Assembly (NCBI GenBank): GCA_937943625.1 | Contig: CALEAD010000037.1 | Coordinates: 1-64,000 of the forward strand | Reading direction: 5' to 3' | DNA from: an uncultured Anaerolineae bacterium | GTDB taxonomy: Bacteria; Chloroflexota; Anaerolineae; Promineifilales; Promineifilaceae | Length of the DNA stretch: 64,000 nt | Shown here: positions 42,434 through 51,399 of the stretch, piece after piece | How the letters are laid out: each line of letters opens with the position of its first letter | Numbering within the stretch: position 1 is the first letter of the stretch | Notes under the pieces: model-generated | The model's database searches: none | What the model was told of the DNA's origin: nothing | The model's input: only the letters and a program-made list of their open reading frames with translations | Program-made: the position numbers and the translations under genes

Positions 42434-43297
42434 ATGCAAGTAAAAATCGTAATAGGCACTATTTCCTTTATGCTGACGATGATGATTCTAGGCTTTGTCG
42501 CGTTGCAAGAGCCAGCTCGCCTGGAGCGGTTCACGGCTGCCCGGCAAGGGCGGCAGATTGAGCAGGGGGCGCATTTGTACGACAGCCAATGCGCTACCTG
42601 CCATGGCGTGAACGGGGATGCCACAGAATGTTATGATGCGGCTACAGGCGAGCGGATTGGCTGCCAGGGGCTGCCGCTGAATTACAAGCCGATGTTGTGT
42701 GGCGACCGTACAGCGCGTATGGTGGCACTAGGCTGGGATGGCACAAAGCATGGCTTCGTCGCGGCCACGATTGCTGTTGGACGCTTTGGCACGGCAATGC
42801 CCGCGTGGGCGCAAGAGTATGGCGGCCCCCTGCGTCCTGATGAGGTTGAAGACCTGGTTCAATTTGTTTTGAACTGGGAAACGGAAGAGCTGTGCGCGCA
42901 GCCAGATTTTGTTTTTGAGTGGCCAGCAACGATTGAAGAGCTGCTCGTTGCTTTCCCCGAAGGGGATGCGGCGCGTGGCGAGGGGCTGTATACGACCTAT
43001 GGCTGCTCTGGTTGCCACGGGAATCTGACGGACCCAGCCTCGGCCGCCGTTGGTCCCTGGCAGGGAAATCTGCCTGAGGTGGCGGCTACGCGGGTTGAGG
43101 GGCTGTCGGCCGCGCAGTACGTATATGAATCTATTCTGTACCCGAATAACTACGTCGTGGCAGATTGCCCGAATGGACCGTGCACGGTGCCAAGTTCTAT
43201 GCCGAACAATTTCCCGTTGCGCATGGGTGACTCACCAGAACGGCCGCAAGACCTGATAGACATTATGACGTATCTGGGTGTTTTGCCACTGCCGTAA
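42434..43297 (+). CDS. qcrC: Diheme cytochrome c subunit
   Basis: The 287-residue protein has an N-terminal membrane anchor (about residues 6-24), a first CxxCH at 53-57 (CATCH) and a second at 191-195 (CSGCH). GTAMPAW (119-124) carries a likely Met ligand. Additional cysteines at about 66, 77 and 89 are unusual and may pair as disulfides. It takes electrons from the Rieske protein and gives them to a terminal oxidase or another carrier. A terminator follows at once, so the three genes form a complete operon. Confidence 0.93.
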   Translation: MQVKIVIGTISFMLTMMILGFVALQEPARLERFTAARQGRQIEQGAHLYDSQCATCHGVNGDATECYDAATGERIGCQGLPLNYKPMLCGDRTARMVALGWDGTKHGFVAATIAVGRFGTAMPAWAQEYGGPLRPDEVEDLVQFVLNWETEELCAQPDFVFEWPATIEELLVAFPEGDAARGEGLYTTYGCSGCHGNLTDPASAAVGPWQGNLPEVAATRVEGLSAAQYVYESILYPNNYVVADCPNGPCTVPSSMPNNFPLRMGDSPERPQDLIDIMTYLGVLPLP

Positions 43298-43320
43298 TCG
43301 CGGGATTTGCACAACTTGAA

Positions 43321-43347
43321 GAGCCAGGCAATACCTGGCTCTTTTTT
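43321..43347 (+). terminator. Rho-independent terminator of the Rieske/cytochrome b/cytochrome c operon
   Basis: GAGCCAGG and CCTGGCTC form a perfect 8-bp stem with a 5-base loop, followed by six T. It lies 24 bases after the cytochrome c stop codon. Confidence 0.95.
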
Positions 43348-43387
43348 ATTGGGAAACTGGGGCAAAGTGCATTTCTGACAGGCTATT

Positions 43388-43479
43388 CTTTGCAAATCTC
43401 TGACCGCAGACGGCAGACTGCCCATCATCGGCAAAATCGTGGTCGGCGGTCGGTGGTTGGCCGTCAGAAAGTTGTAAAG
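43388..43479. repeat. MITE-like repeat (family B), 92 bp
   Basis: CTTTGCAAATC and AAAGTTGTAAAG are diverged inverted ends. The inner part GACTGCCCATCATCGGCAAA and ATCGTGGTCGGCGGTCGG is that of the 23399-23494 copy. It is followed by GCGTTTCCAGAGAAGATGA, a block shared with other copies. Confidence 0.72.
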
Positions 43480-43529
43480 CAGCGTTTCCAGAGAAGATGA
43501 ACTACGCCCTAATCGTCAATCGCTTTTTC

Positions 43530-44459
43530 TTAACGCAGGGGTGTGCCGCAGGTGCGGCAGAAGCGATCTTCTGGCTGGGCTTGCTGCCCGCATTCGTGGC
43601 AGAAGCGTTTGGGCTGGTTGGTGGCTTGCTTGCTTGTTGCGCCTTTTGCCGGGCGAGCAACGGCCGATTTTGGCGTTTGCGCGCGTCGGGGAGCTGGTTT
43701 GCGCACTCGACGGCCGTTTGCCCGCAGCGTTAGTTGCCAGACCACCAGCCCGGCTCCGACGACGAACAAAACCGCACCAGCGATCAGCCACCAGTTGGGG
43801 GACGTGTTGGCAGTAACGGCCGTGTTGCCCACAGGTGCGGCTGGGGGTGGCAAGCGTGTTATGGATAGCTCGTCTGCGCTCATGGTGTAATTCACCTGGA
43901 GCGTAAGTGGCTGGCCGGGTGGAGCAGCCAGCGGCGGCAGCGTGTGGTACAGCAGCCCATCACTTTGGCTGATGACCTGCCCAGAGGCGGCGGGAACAGT
44001 GCTGAGCGTGGTGGCGGCAGCCGGCTGTTGTACGCGCATGATTACCTGATTGACAGCCAGTTCTGACAGCCATTGGAAGCTAAAACTGCGCGTATTGCCC
44101 TCGGCGCGGTAGGGCGCGTAATACTCCAGGCGGAAGCGCAGATTAGGCGCGGGCAGGGTAAATGTAGCACGGCCGTTGGCGATTAGCGGCTGGCCAATGT
44201 CGTCAATCATCTTGTTGTTGCTATCTATACGCGCCAGCACAAAAAATTCGCCCTCTTCAGGAAAGGGCAGGCTTACGGTGCCGGAAGCAGGCAGCCTGCC
44301 GGTGAGCAGGACCAGAACGGCGCGACGATCATAATCGGGCCAGAACTGTATCTCTAGCTCTTCTAGAGAAGAAACGGCCGTATCGCTTTGCGCCTGGGCA
44401 GGAAGCGAGGCCAGGAACAGGCAGAAAATGAGACCAGCAAGTAAAAACAGACGCTGCAT
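43530..44459 (-). CDS. Exported protein with a C-terminal zinc ribbon
   Basis: The 309-residue product has a clear signal peptide (MQRLFLLAGLIFCLFLASLPAQAQ), a beta-rich region to about residue 200, one membrane helix around 217-238 and a basic linker, then a zinc ribbon FCHECGQ...FCRTCG at the end. The order implies an outside sensor-like domain, one transmembrane pass and a cytoplasmic zinc finger. I recognise no known family. It is next to a second small zinc-ribbon gene, so the two may work together. Confidence 0.8.
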   Translation of the reverse strand: MQRLFLLAGLIFCLFLASLPAQAQSDTAVSSLEELEIQFWPDYDRRAVLVLLTGRLPASGTVSLPFPEEGEFFVLARIDSNNKMIDDIGQPLIANGRATFTLPAPNLRFRLEYYAPYRAEGNTRSFSFQWLSELAVNQVIMRVQQPAAATTLSTVPAASGQVISQSDGLLYHTLPPLAAPPGQPLTLQVNYTMSADELSITRLPPPAAPVGNTAVTANTSPNWWLIAGAVLFVVGAGLVVWQLTLRANGRRVRKPAPRRAQTPKSAVARPAKGATSKQATNQPKRFCHECGQQAQPEDRFCRTCGTPLR

Positions 44460-44498
44460 CGTTGATTGTTGCCATCAGGTACACCTGATGGCACGGTG

Positions 44499-44795
44499 TC
44501 AGGCGCGGCCACGCAGGCGAATGCGGTTGGCGCGGCAGTAAGGGCACTCTAGATCGCTGTAATCACGCCCACAGGTGCGGCAGGTGCGTGTGGTCAACGG
44601 GTTTTCGTCTTGTAGGCTGCCCAGGATGATGACCAACTCTTCTCCCTCATGACGCGCCAGCCAGGTGAGCAAGTCGCGGTTGCCGAGGTACCAACGGCCG
44701 TCTTCCTGATGTAGCACTCCATTGAGCACACCCAGGTTCATTTCGTAGGCAGTTGAGGCCATTTTGAGAATAGCAGCACGGCGCAGTTGTGACAT
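44499..44795 (-). CDS. Small zinc-ribbon protein, unknown function
   Basis: This 98-residue protein has a helical N-terminal half (MSQLRRAAILKMASTAYEMN) and a C-terminal rubredoxin-like metal site of two CxxC pairs, CRTCGRD and CPYCRAN, followed by a basic tail. I start at ATG 44795, as the longer frame to 44846 crosses the promoter region of the divergent gene. No family name is certain. Confidence 0.72.
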   Translation of the reverse strand: MSQLRRAAILKMASTAYEMNLGVLNGVLHQEDGRWYLGNRDLLTWLARHEGEELVIILGSLQDENPLTTRTCRTCGRDYSDLECPYCRANRIRLRGRA

Positions 44796-44917
44796 AAAAC
44801 ATCCCTTTGCCGCTGTGGCGGCGCAGTTTGCAGAATCGTTACCCATCCTATTATACTCCCAGCAAGGCTTTTATACCTGAAGGGGTGATGAGGTGGCGGC
44901 AAGCTGAGGAGCGTTTT

Positions 44918-45496
44918 ATGCAAACAGCCCAAGAAAAATTATTCAGTGATCTGCAAATTTTGGAAGCGATGGCAGGCGATATGGATGCTTACCTGCGCCA
45001 GGATGTGCTGTTCTGGCGTATGGCGTTTGGTGATTTGCCGATGTTGACCATTGGCGGCTACCTGATGCGACAGCACCGTTTACAGGCGCTGGTGGATTTA
45101 TTGGGGGAAGCGGAGAAGCGACGTCTGCAAACGGCCGTTGGCCAGTTCAACGCCGCTTTGCAAGAGAAAATTGTGCGCTTTGAGCAAAAGGCGCGTGCCG
45201 AAGTAGAGGCGCGCATTCGCCAGTGGCGTAACTATCTGAACGACGCGGAGTGGAAGAAAAACCCCAGGTACAACAGCTATGCAACGGCCGTTGAAGCGCG
45301 CCTGATGTTGGCCTTGCTGACGCAAAAGCTACAAGAACAGCCCTATCAGCTGCCGGAGGACGTGCTGCCGCGCATTGACCAGCTAGACGCCTTGCTGCGC
45401 GGGCAATGGCAAATGGGGGAGTTTGTCTGGTATGCAGAATGGCAGCCTGCTTACCCGCGTGAGACCTATTGGTGGCTATACGGCCGTCCCGTATAA
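44918..45496 (+). CDS. Helical protein of unknown function
   Basis: The 192-residue product is predicted to be almost entirely helical with an amphipathic central part (KIVRFEQKARAEVEARIRQWRNYL) and several conserved-looking Trp and Tyr residues near the C terminus. It has no membrane segment and no known domain that I can name. ATG 44918 is preceded by GAGGAG 6 bases away, so I prefer it over the upstream ATGs at 44807 and 44888. It is divergent from the zinc-ribbon gene. Confidence 0.7.
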   Translation: MQTAQEKLFSDLQILEAMAGDMDAYLRQDVLFWRMAFGDLPMLTIGGYLMRQHRLQALVDLLGEAEKRRLQTAVGQFNAALQEKIVRFEQKARAEVEARIRQWRNYLNDAEWKKNPRYNSYATAVEARLMLALLTQKLQEQPYQLPEDVLPRIDQLDALLRGQWQMGEFVWYAEWQPAYPRETYWWLYGRPV

Positions 45497-45579
45497 CCCA
45501 ACTGGAGTTTTGGCGAAGTTTGCGCTGATCTCTGGCGCCGTCACGTGATTTGGCAAAATCGCGCTACACTTTTTGTGCC

Positions 45580-46761
45580 TCACGCTTCTCCCCTGCTTTC
45601 TACTGCCAGATGTAGCCGAGAAGGGGCAAATTCAGGGCTGCGCCAGGGGGTCAGGCGAATCACCCAGCGCGCCACCTGCCAGCCGGCGCGCACAAGCCAG
45701 GGATATTTCATCAGGTAAGCAAAACGTGCCAGCCGCGTGCGAATGTCTAGCTGCTTGAACAAGGGGTCGGCCAGTAGCCGCTTTTTATAGTCGGCAAAGC
45801 TGAAGTCGCGCCGGGCAAAGGCATCGGCAATGGCGGCGGCGGCCACCGGCCCATACCCCAAGGCAAAGGAGATGCCTTCGCCAAACAGGGGGTCAGCGCC
45901 GGCTGCGTCTCCCACGAGAATGACGCGCGGCTGCGAAAAACGGCCGTTGCCATTCCACCAGCGAATGGGATGCCCCTTGAGCTTGTACGCATCCAGGTCA
46001 CGTTGCCGTTCTGCCAGCGAGATGCGCAAATCCTCTTTCAGGTCTGTTTTCGGCCGTTCGGGGCGGGCGCGGCTATCAAAAACCCCCCGGTTCATCATGG
46101 CCTGTCCCTGCACATAACTGGGAAAATCCCAGTAATACCCCTGCATCCCCTCCGTCATGCGCGTAAAGTCAAAAACCGCCACTCGCTCGCGGAACTCTGG
46201 TGTGTTGTGTGAATTTTCCGGCGTCAGCACCTCCAGCAGGCGCGAAACATGCGTGCCATCATTACCCCACTTCAGGGCGCGGCGCACAAAGCTGCGCGAG
46301 CCATCTGCGGCCACCACCACCTGCGCCTGAAAAGTTGCCTTTTCCGTTACCACTTCCACGTACTCATCACAGACACGCACAGACTGCACCGCCTCCCCCT
46401 GGCGTACCGGCGCGCCGCGCGCCTCCACCTGGCGCACCAGCCAATGATCAAACTCGTCGCGGCGCACAATGCGGAAGACAGGGTTGCCAAAGAAGGAGTA
46501 TTGCTTATCGCGGTAAATCAGGCGTACCTCGCGCACGTCAAAGCTGCGCGGTTCCAGCGTCAGGCCGAGTTGTGCCAGAATGTTTTGTCCCAGGTGCGTA
46601 ATGCCGCCACCGCACAGCTTTTCGCGTGGGTGGACGGCTTTGTCCACCAGCACCATGCGCTGCGCCCAATTGGGGTCTTGCTGCAGCAAGTGTAGCGCCG
46701 TCGAGCTTCCCGCCGGGCCACTGCCAACAATTAACACGTCAACCGCGATTGCATCCGCCAT
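45580..46761 (-). CDS. Geranylgeranyl reductase family FAD-dependent oxidoreductase
   Basis: The protein (393 residues) has the FAD-binding DVLIVGSGPAGSSTAL at its N terminus, VVVAADGSRSFVRRAL in the middle and VILVGDAAGADPLFGEGISFAL in the second half, the pattern of the PHBH-type flavoproteins of the geranylgeranyl reductase/ChlP family, which reduce or hydroxylate isoprenoid or lipid substrates. ATG 46761 is placed just after GAGGTGATGAG. Its function in lipid, quinone or carotenoid metabolism is likely but the substrate is unknown. Confidence 0.88.
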   Translation of the reverse strand: MADAIAVDVLIVGSGPAGSSTALHLLQQDPNWAQRMVLVDKAVHPREKLCGGGITHLGQNILAQLGLTLEPRSFDVREVRLIYRDKQYSFFGNPVFRIVRRDEFDHWLVRQVEARGAPVRQGEAVQSVRVCDEYVEVVTEKATFQAQVVVAADGSRSFVRRALKWGNDGTHVSRLLEVLTPENSHNTPEFRERVAVFDFTRMTEGMQGYYWDFPSYVQGQAMMNRGVFDSRARPERPKTDLKEDLRISLAERQRDLDAYKLKGHPIRWWNGNGRFSQPRVILVGDAAGADPLFGEGISFALGYGPVAAAAIADAFARRDFSFADYKKRLLADPLFKQLDIRTRLARFAYLMKYPWLVRAGWQVARWVIRLTPWRSPEFAPSRLHLAVESRGEA

Positions 46762-46934
46762 CTCATCACCTCGGTAGAGGCACATACGTACCTACTGAAT
46801 TTTGCCAAAGCAGATTCTAGAAAAGCCACAGCCAAATTTCAACCAACATGAGTAAGAACCCAGGAAGGGCAAGGAGGTTGCTGCGTGTGGTGCCGTAGAA
46901 CGGGTGAGGGACGAGGGGATGGCTCAAAACATTG

Positions 46935-47090
46935 TGGCGAAATGCTTTACAAATTTTTTGCTCGCCGACGGCTGACCGGGCCACCCCGTAGGAGACCTCA
47001 TGCATGAGCGCACCACCCGGGTTGAAAATGCCACGCAGATCAGCTGTCGGCGGTCGGCTGTTTGTGGTCTGCGGTCGTGGATAAAGATGA
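46935..47090 (+). repeat. Chimeric copy of the dispersed repeats
   Basis: The left end GCTTTACAAATTTTTTGCTC looks like family B, the middle GGAGACCTCATGCATGAGCG with CACCACCCGGGTTGAAAATG looks like family A, and GGTCGGCTGTTTGTGGTCTG ends it. It lies in the gap 46762-47112 downstream of the amidase gene and has no gene after it. Otherwise the gap is empty. Confidence 0.65.
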
Positions 47091-47112
47091 GTTGACCCAC
47101 GCCGACGATAAG

Positions 47113-49443
47113 CTACGGTTTACGGATGATGGGCAGGAAGATATCGCGCGTGAGCACAACGGCCTGGGCTGTGTTCATGTCGCCATCAGTTTGATAGGGT
47201 TCAACGTTGCCCACCTGGTCTACGGCCTGGGTGCGGAACCAGTAAACGGCGCCAGGAACGGGGGGATTGAAGATGGCCGCAGTTGCCATCGTCTGGTTGA
47301 TCCAATTGACCCAGGCGCCGCTTTCTTCCTGGCGGTATTGGACGTTGTAATAGGCCAGGCCAGATAGCGCATCGCTGCCCTGCCAGCCAATGGCGTATTG
47401 GTTGTGTCCATCGCGCCGCGTGATGTGGGTCACGGCCGAATCGGGGGGCGTTGCGTCCAGGCTAAAGCGGCGCACTTCGGTGGGCATCTGATTGCCGGAA
47501 AGCCCGGTCATGATGACCTGCCAGTAGAGGTTGGCGTAGTCTGCGGTAAAGGTGTGGGTGTAATCGCTAACGGCCGTTGGCCAGCTCATATCCACCAGCA
47601 ATTGTGTCATGCCGGGGTCAGTGGCCACGCGCAGGCGGGTGTTTGCCACCATGCCAGGGCTGGCGAATGACCAGTTAAACGTCACGGTGCGATTGGTCAG
47701 CCAGACATTGGCAGCCGGCGTTCCCAGAACGGCCGTACCCTCAATGGGGCGCAGGCGAATGGCATCAAACCACACTCCACGGCCGTTATCCGTTGTTGTC
47801 AGGTCCGTCAGGTGCACCACATTGCCCGTGCCCGCATTCAGGTTAAACTCACCCAGCGACGTCCACAGCCCCACTCGCGCATCCTGATTCACGATCACCG
47901 TGCTTACACCATCCCGATGCGTGATCGTGTAGCGCGCGCCGGTTGTTTCGCTGCGACCGGTGTTGCAGTAGGGCGCATACACCTCAATGCGGTAACGGCC
48001 GGTTGCCGGAACCTGCGGTCGCCACTCTCCCCAATTAACAGCCTGGGCAGGGTCTGTGGTAGACCAGGTGTAGTAGGCGTGGTTGTTGTGGCCACAGCCG
48101 CCAGGGGCCACGTACCAATTGGCATTACTTTTCACAAAGCCGCTGCTCAATTCATCCACATAAATGTGTGGGTCCACCAGGCCAATGCGCTGGGCTACCA
48201 TTTGCCGCAGCGTTGGCAGCAGAGCAAATGCCTCGCTGCCGGGACAGGAGGTCAGGTTGCCGCCATACACATCCCGATGACCCATCAGGGTGGGCAGCCC
48301 CCAGCGAATATCCGGCAAGGCATTGCTGGCCTCAAAGACATTGATCCCACGCTGGTCAGCCTTCCAGGCGAAGAGATCGGCGGCTTTGTTCAGCATGGCC
48401 GTAGAGGGCGTAATGCCGGGCGGGTTATAGTTCAGCTCAAAGTTTCCTATCAGGGAAACGGCCATGCTGCCTCTGTTTGCACCGGAGGCGTGAATGCCGA
48501 CTACGTTATCGCCGCCATATCGGCCCTCAAACCCCACGCCATACAGGTCAACCAGGTATTGGTAGCCAATGTCACCCCAGCCGCGACTGTAGGTGTGGAA
48601 GCGCCAGATGGCCTGCACAATGCTGATGCTTTCGCTGGGCAGGTAGGTGTTGTTGGTGACGGTGTGGTGCAAAATGAGGTGGGTGACGGGGTAGTAGGTG
48701 ACGGAGGGAAAGCAATCTTGCGGATTGTACCCTGGGTAAGGACACCACACCTGGCGACTGATGACAGAGGGCTTGGGAAAACTCTCGCCTGCGGCTGGGG
48801 AAACGCCTTGCGCGGCATCTAGCGCCGCCTGTTGCGCCAGCGCTTCTTCCGTGGTGGGGGCGTTGCTGGTGTCTATGAACACCAGGTTCAAGTCACGCAG
48901 CATGGGGCTAAGGGTGTCTGCATAGCGCCCCAGGCTGACGCGCACTTGCACAAAGGCGTGGGTGGTGTGCAGGTTGGGGATCAAATACATTTCTCCCACC
49001 ATGGTGGTTTCTTCTGCGGTGTGCAAACCGAGGATGGCGATGTCCCCTGAATTGTCTGGGGGGTAAGCGGCTGCTTCTTGCCAATCGTGGTTTTCGTGAA
49101 TGCTTTGCCATTCTGTCCAACGGCCGTCGCCGTTGTGGCTGCGCAGGGCAATATGCAGGCTGCTGCTATCTGGTACGTCTTCGCGCCATTCGGGCACGAT
49201 GATGTTGAATGGGATAGGGGCCTGGATAGGGGCGGAGGTGTAGATGCCGGTAACGGCCGTTTCTGCCAGGCGCACCCCGGCCTCAGTTATCGTAATCCCA
49301 TCACCGTTGCCTGCCAAAAAATCAGCCGGTTTTAGAAGTAGGGGAGCCAGCCCCGGAACGGCCGTTTCTCCCTGCACCGGCCATTGTGCCAATGCGAACA
49401 ACAGGGTTAGCAGCCCTGTGACAACAATTGCTTTTACTTTCAT
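47113..49443 (-). CDS. Secreted N-acetylmuramoyl-L-alanine amidase (PGRP/amidase_2) with Ig-like and golvesin-like domains
   Basis: A signal peptide covers the first 25 residues. A beta domain follows, then the amidase domain around residues 250-420: THLILHHTVTNN with a zinc His, GWGDIGYQYLVD, GIHASGANRGSM and MGHRDVYGGNLTSCPG. This is the zinc amidase fold of PGRPs, which cleave the bond between MurNAc and the peptide in peptidoglycan. The C-terminal 300 residues are golvesin-like and Ig-like beta domains, including GRYRIEVYAPYCN. ATG 49443 is fed by the leader repeat just upstream. Confidence 0.9.
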   Translation of the reverse strand: MKVKAIVVTGLLTLLFALAQWPVQGETAVPGLAPLLLKPADFLAGNGDGITITEAGVRLAETAVTGIYTSAPIQAPIPFNIIVPEWREDVPDSSSLHIALRSHNGDGRWTEWQSIHENHDWQEAAAYPPDNSGDIAILGLHTAEETTMVGEMYLIPNLHTTHAFVQVRVSLGRYADTLSPMLRDLNLVFIDTSNAPTTEEALAQQAALDAAQGVSPAAGESFPKPSVISRQVWCPYPGYNPQDCFPSVTYYPVTHLILHHTVTNNTYLPSESISIVQAIWRFHTYSRGWGDIGYQYLVDLYGVGFEGRYGGDNVVGIHASGANRGSMAVSLIGNFELNYNPPGITPSTAMLNKAADLFAWKADQRGINVFEASNALPDIRWGLPTLMGHRDVYGGNLTSCPGSEAFALLPTLRQMVAQRIGLVDPHIYVDELSSGFVKSNANWYVAPGGCGHNNHAYYTWSTTDPAQAVNWGEWRPQVPATGRYRIEVYAPYCNTGRSETTGARYTITHRDGVSTVIVNQDARVGLWTSLGEFNLNAGTGNVVHLTDLTTTDNGRGVWFDAIRLRPIEGTAVLGTPAANVWLTNRTVTFNWSFASPGMVANTRLRVATDPGMTQLLVDMSWPTAVSDYTHTFTADYANLYWQVIMTGLSGNQMPTEVRRFSLDATPPDSAVTHITRRDGHNQYAIGWQGSDALSGLAYYNVQYRQEESGAWVNWINQTMATAAIFNPPVPGAVYWFRTQAVDQVGNVEPYQTDGDMNTAQAVVLTRDIFLPIIRKP

Positions 49444-49449
49444 GGTACT

Positions 49450-49490
49450 CCTTCGAAAATGACCACCGACCGCCGACGGGCCGACCGCTT
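49450..49490 (-). repeat. Leader repeat (family A) upstream of the amidase gene
   Basis: On the minus strand this is GGTCGGCGGTCGG-like followed by GGTCATTTTCGAAGGAG and then the ATG at 49441-49443. The AAGGAG is the ribosome-binding site. Confidence 0.8.
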
Positions 49491-49633
49491 ACTACTTGCC
49501 ACGCTTCACCTTCTGCCAAACACTTTCTACCATCCCATTGTAACCCGCTCTCCCCCTTTGAGCGTGAACAGCGGAAAAATGGCGCGTACAGAACAGGTGA
49601 AAAAGCGTAACCACGAAGGCTCTTTGGAAAAGT

Positions 49634-49700
49634 TGGTTGGTTCGTTTGATGGTTGGTTGACAGCCAACTAACCAACCAACTATCAAACGAACCAACCGCC
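49634..49700. repeat. GGTTGG palindromic repeat (family C), best copy
   Basis: GGTTGGTTCGTTTGATGGTT and AACTATCAAACGAACCAACC are long inverted arms (more than 25 bp when the inner part is included). It is preceded by CGAAGGCTCTTTGGAAAAG, shared with the other end of the copy at 52233-52345. It fills the gap before the gene at 49760. Confidence 0.8.
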
Positions 49701-49746
49701 TAGTAGTCACGACGAAGAACGCTATGTTCACAAATAGCTCCTGTGC

Positions 49747-49752
49747 TAAAAT
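49747..49752 (+). promoter_or_regulatory. Probable -10 box of a leaderless gene
   Basis: TGTGCTAAAAT forms an extended -10 box whose last base is 7 bases before ATG 49760. A transcript would start at or near the A of the ATG, and no Shine-Dalgarno sequence is present. Confidence 0.5.
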
Positions 49753-49759
49753 CAGGCGC

Positions 49760-50518
49760 ATGAGCAATCCCAACACTCTACCCTGCAAAACAACCCTGCC
49801 CATTCTCCCCAGGCTCTTCATTGCGATTGCCCTGCCATTGGCGTTGGCCCTTACCGTGGGCGCATTGTTGCCTCAGCCAGCCGATGTCCAGCTTACTTTT
49901 GCCCCAGTTCTGGCCGCGCTAGGGCTGGCGAGCTGGTTTATTGGCCTGTTTTGGTATGGGCTGCCGCAAATGGGGCTGAGAGGGAAACGGCCGTTATTCT
50001 CCAGCATTGGTTTTGCCACCCTGGCCTGGGTTCCCTTCTTGCTGTTTCGCTTTGTGTTTGTGGTGATGGCCGCCTTTGGCCGCGGCTCCCTGGCCGGTCA
50101 GGCGTTTTTCTACCTCCTGTTATTCGAGGCCTTTGCCGTGCAGGTGTGGACGTTTGGCCTGGTGTTCCGCACCCTGGCAGAGTGGCGCGGCGGGCTGACG
50201 GCCGCATTTGGCAGCGGCATTCTCTTTGGCATGGCGGCTTACTTCTTCTTTCAGGAGTCCTTCAGCGGCAGTTTGAGCAGCCTGCTTTACTTTATGGTTT
50301 GGGGCATTGTCTATGGCATCATTCGCCTGCGCAGCGGCAGCCTGCTGGGCATCGTGCTGGTGCAGGCGCTGCACAGCTTTACGGCCTGGACAGTGCTTTA
50401 CCCGCAAATGCCGCCGGACACAGCGCAACTGCAAAATCTTTACCTGGCAACAACGGCCGTTTACCTGCTGGTGATCTGGCGGCTGTGGCCGAAAGAGGAG
50501 GGGGATTATCGTGTCTGA
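49760..50518 (+). CDS. CPBP-like membrane protein
   Basis: The 252-residue protein has about eight membrane helices. The region FEAFAVQVWTFGLVFRTLAEW and the later HSFTAW are reminiscent of the CPBP (CAAX protease/bacteriocin-processing) family, but the double-Glu motif EExxxR is not intact, so a protease role is doubtful. I start at ATG 49760 and not at 49724, because of the extended -10 box close to it. The next gene starts at a GTG inside its last codons. Confidence 0.75.
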   Translation: MSNPNTLPCKTTLPILPRLFIAIALPLALALTVGALLPQPADVQLTFAPVLAALGLASWFIGLFWYGLPQMGLRGKRPLFSSIGFATLAWVPFLLFRFVFVVMAAFGRGSLAGQAFFYLLLFEAFAVQVWTFGLVFRTLAEWRGGLTAAFGSGILFGMAAYFFFQESFSGSLSSLLYFMVWGIVYGIIRLRSGSLLGIVLVQALHSFTAWTVLYPQMPPDTAQLQNLYLATTAVYLLVIWRLWPKEEGDYRV

Positions 50519-51362
50519 GCTGTTTGTTCTGATTGATGAACGGGCGCGGCTGGTGACGGCCGTTTTGGCCGTTAGCGAATGGCCAGAGCGAGAGCAGGCC
50601 CAGCTCACGCACGCGGTGCACCCACACGCCAAGCAAACGCGCCACTTTTTGGCTCCCTTTGCCAGTCACGCGGCCGTGCGCAGTGTTAACCAGATGCTGG
50701 CGGCAGGCGTGCCCCTGGCGGCGCTCTTTTCGGCGGCGCTGCGTGCCAGTTGGCCCGACTTTGTGCCGCAGGAAGCGCCACCGCAAGAAGTGCCCACGAG
50801 TTGGCTGGCTGATCTGGCAGATTTTGCGCAGCAAACGGCCGTTGCCAGCCACTATTGGCCACAGCACGATGCGCTCTGGCAAGAAGCCCTTGGCGACCTG
50901 CGCGCCATCTTTACCTCCCACCTGCTGCCCGGCTTTCTGGCGCGCGCCAGCGGCCAGCCCTTTCGCCAGACCATTCACGTGCTGCCCAACCTGCTCTACC
51001 CCTATCTCAGCAGCGTGCTGGCAGAAACCAGCGCCGCGCTCTACCTGCTGCCCCCGCTGCCCAAAGCAGTAGGTGAATCCCCACCTTGGCCCTACCGCGA
51101 AGGGCCTGACGGCACATTGGCCGAGGCAACCATGCAGCTGCTCTCCCACTCGTTGCAGAATACGCTGGCGGTGATGGAGCCAGCCCAGCGCCAGCTTATC
51201 CTGCACGCGGCCGTTACCCTCTTTTTGGCCGAGGCGCTGGGCGAAGCGGATGCCATGGCCTACCTGGTGCGCATAAAGCGTCAGTTCAAGCTGCCCACGT
51301 TGCCAATTGTCGTCGAGCAGGCGCGCGCGTGGCTGGCGGCAGGAAAAAGCATCATTGGATAG
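50511..51362 (+). CDS. Conserved helical protein of unknown function
   Basis: A GTG at 50511, 8 bases inside the preceding gene, starts a 283-residue protein. It is rich in Ala and Leu helices without membrane-spanning character; I see no catalytic or nucleotide-binding motif. The tight overlap with the CPBP-like gene suggests joint expression and perhaps joint function. I do not recognise the family. Confidence 0.75.
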   Translation: MSELFVLIDERARLVTAVLAVSEWPEREQAQLTHAVHPHAKQTRHFLAPFASHAAVRSVNQMLAAGVPLAALFSAALRASWPDFVPQEAPPQEVPTSWLADLADFAQQTAVASHYWPQHDALWQEALGDLRAIFTSHLLPGFLARASGQPFRQTIHVLPNLLYPYLSSVLAETSAALYLLPPLPKAVGESPPWPYREGPDGTLAEATMQLLSHSLQNTLAVMEPAQRQLILHAAVTLFLAEALGEADAMAYLVRIKRQFKLPTLPIVVEQARAWLAAGKSIIG

Positions 51363-51399
51363 TGGAAAGTGGCTGGGAGCCGATTAACCGGAGGTTTTC

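Noticed and set aside
49760-50518. Firm call of an active CPBP protease
   Set aside because: The double-Glu motif is not intact, so I call the protein only CPBP-like.
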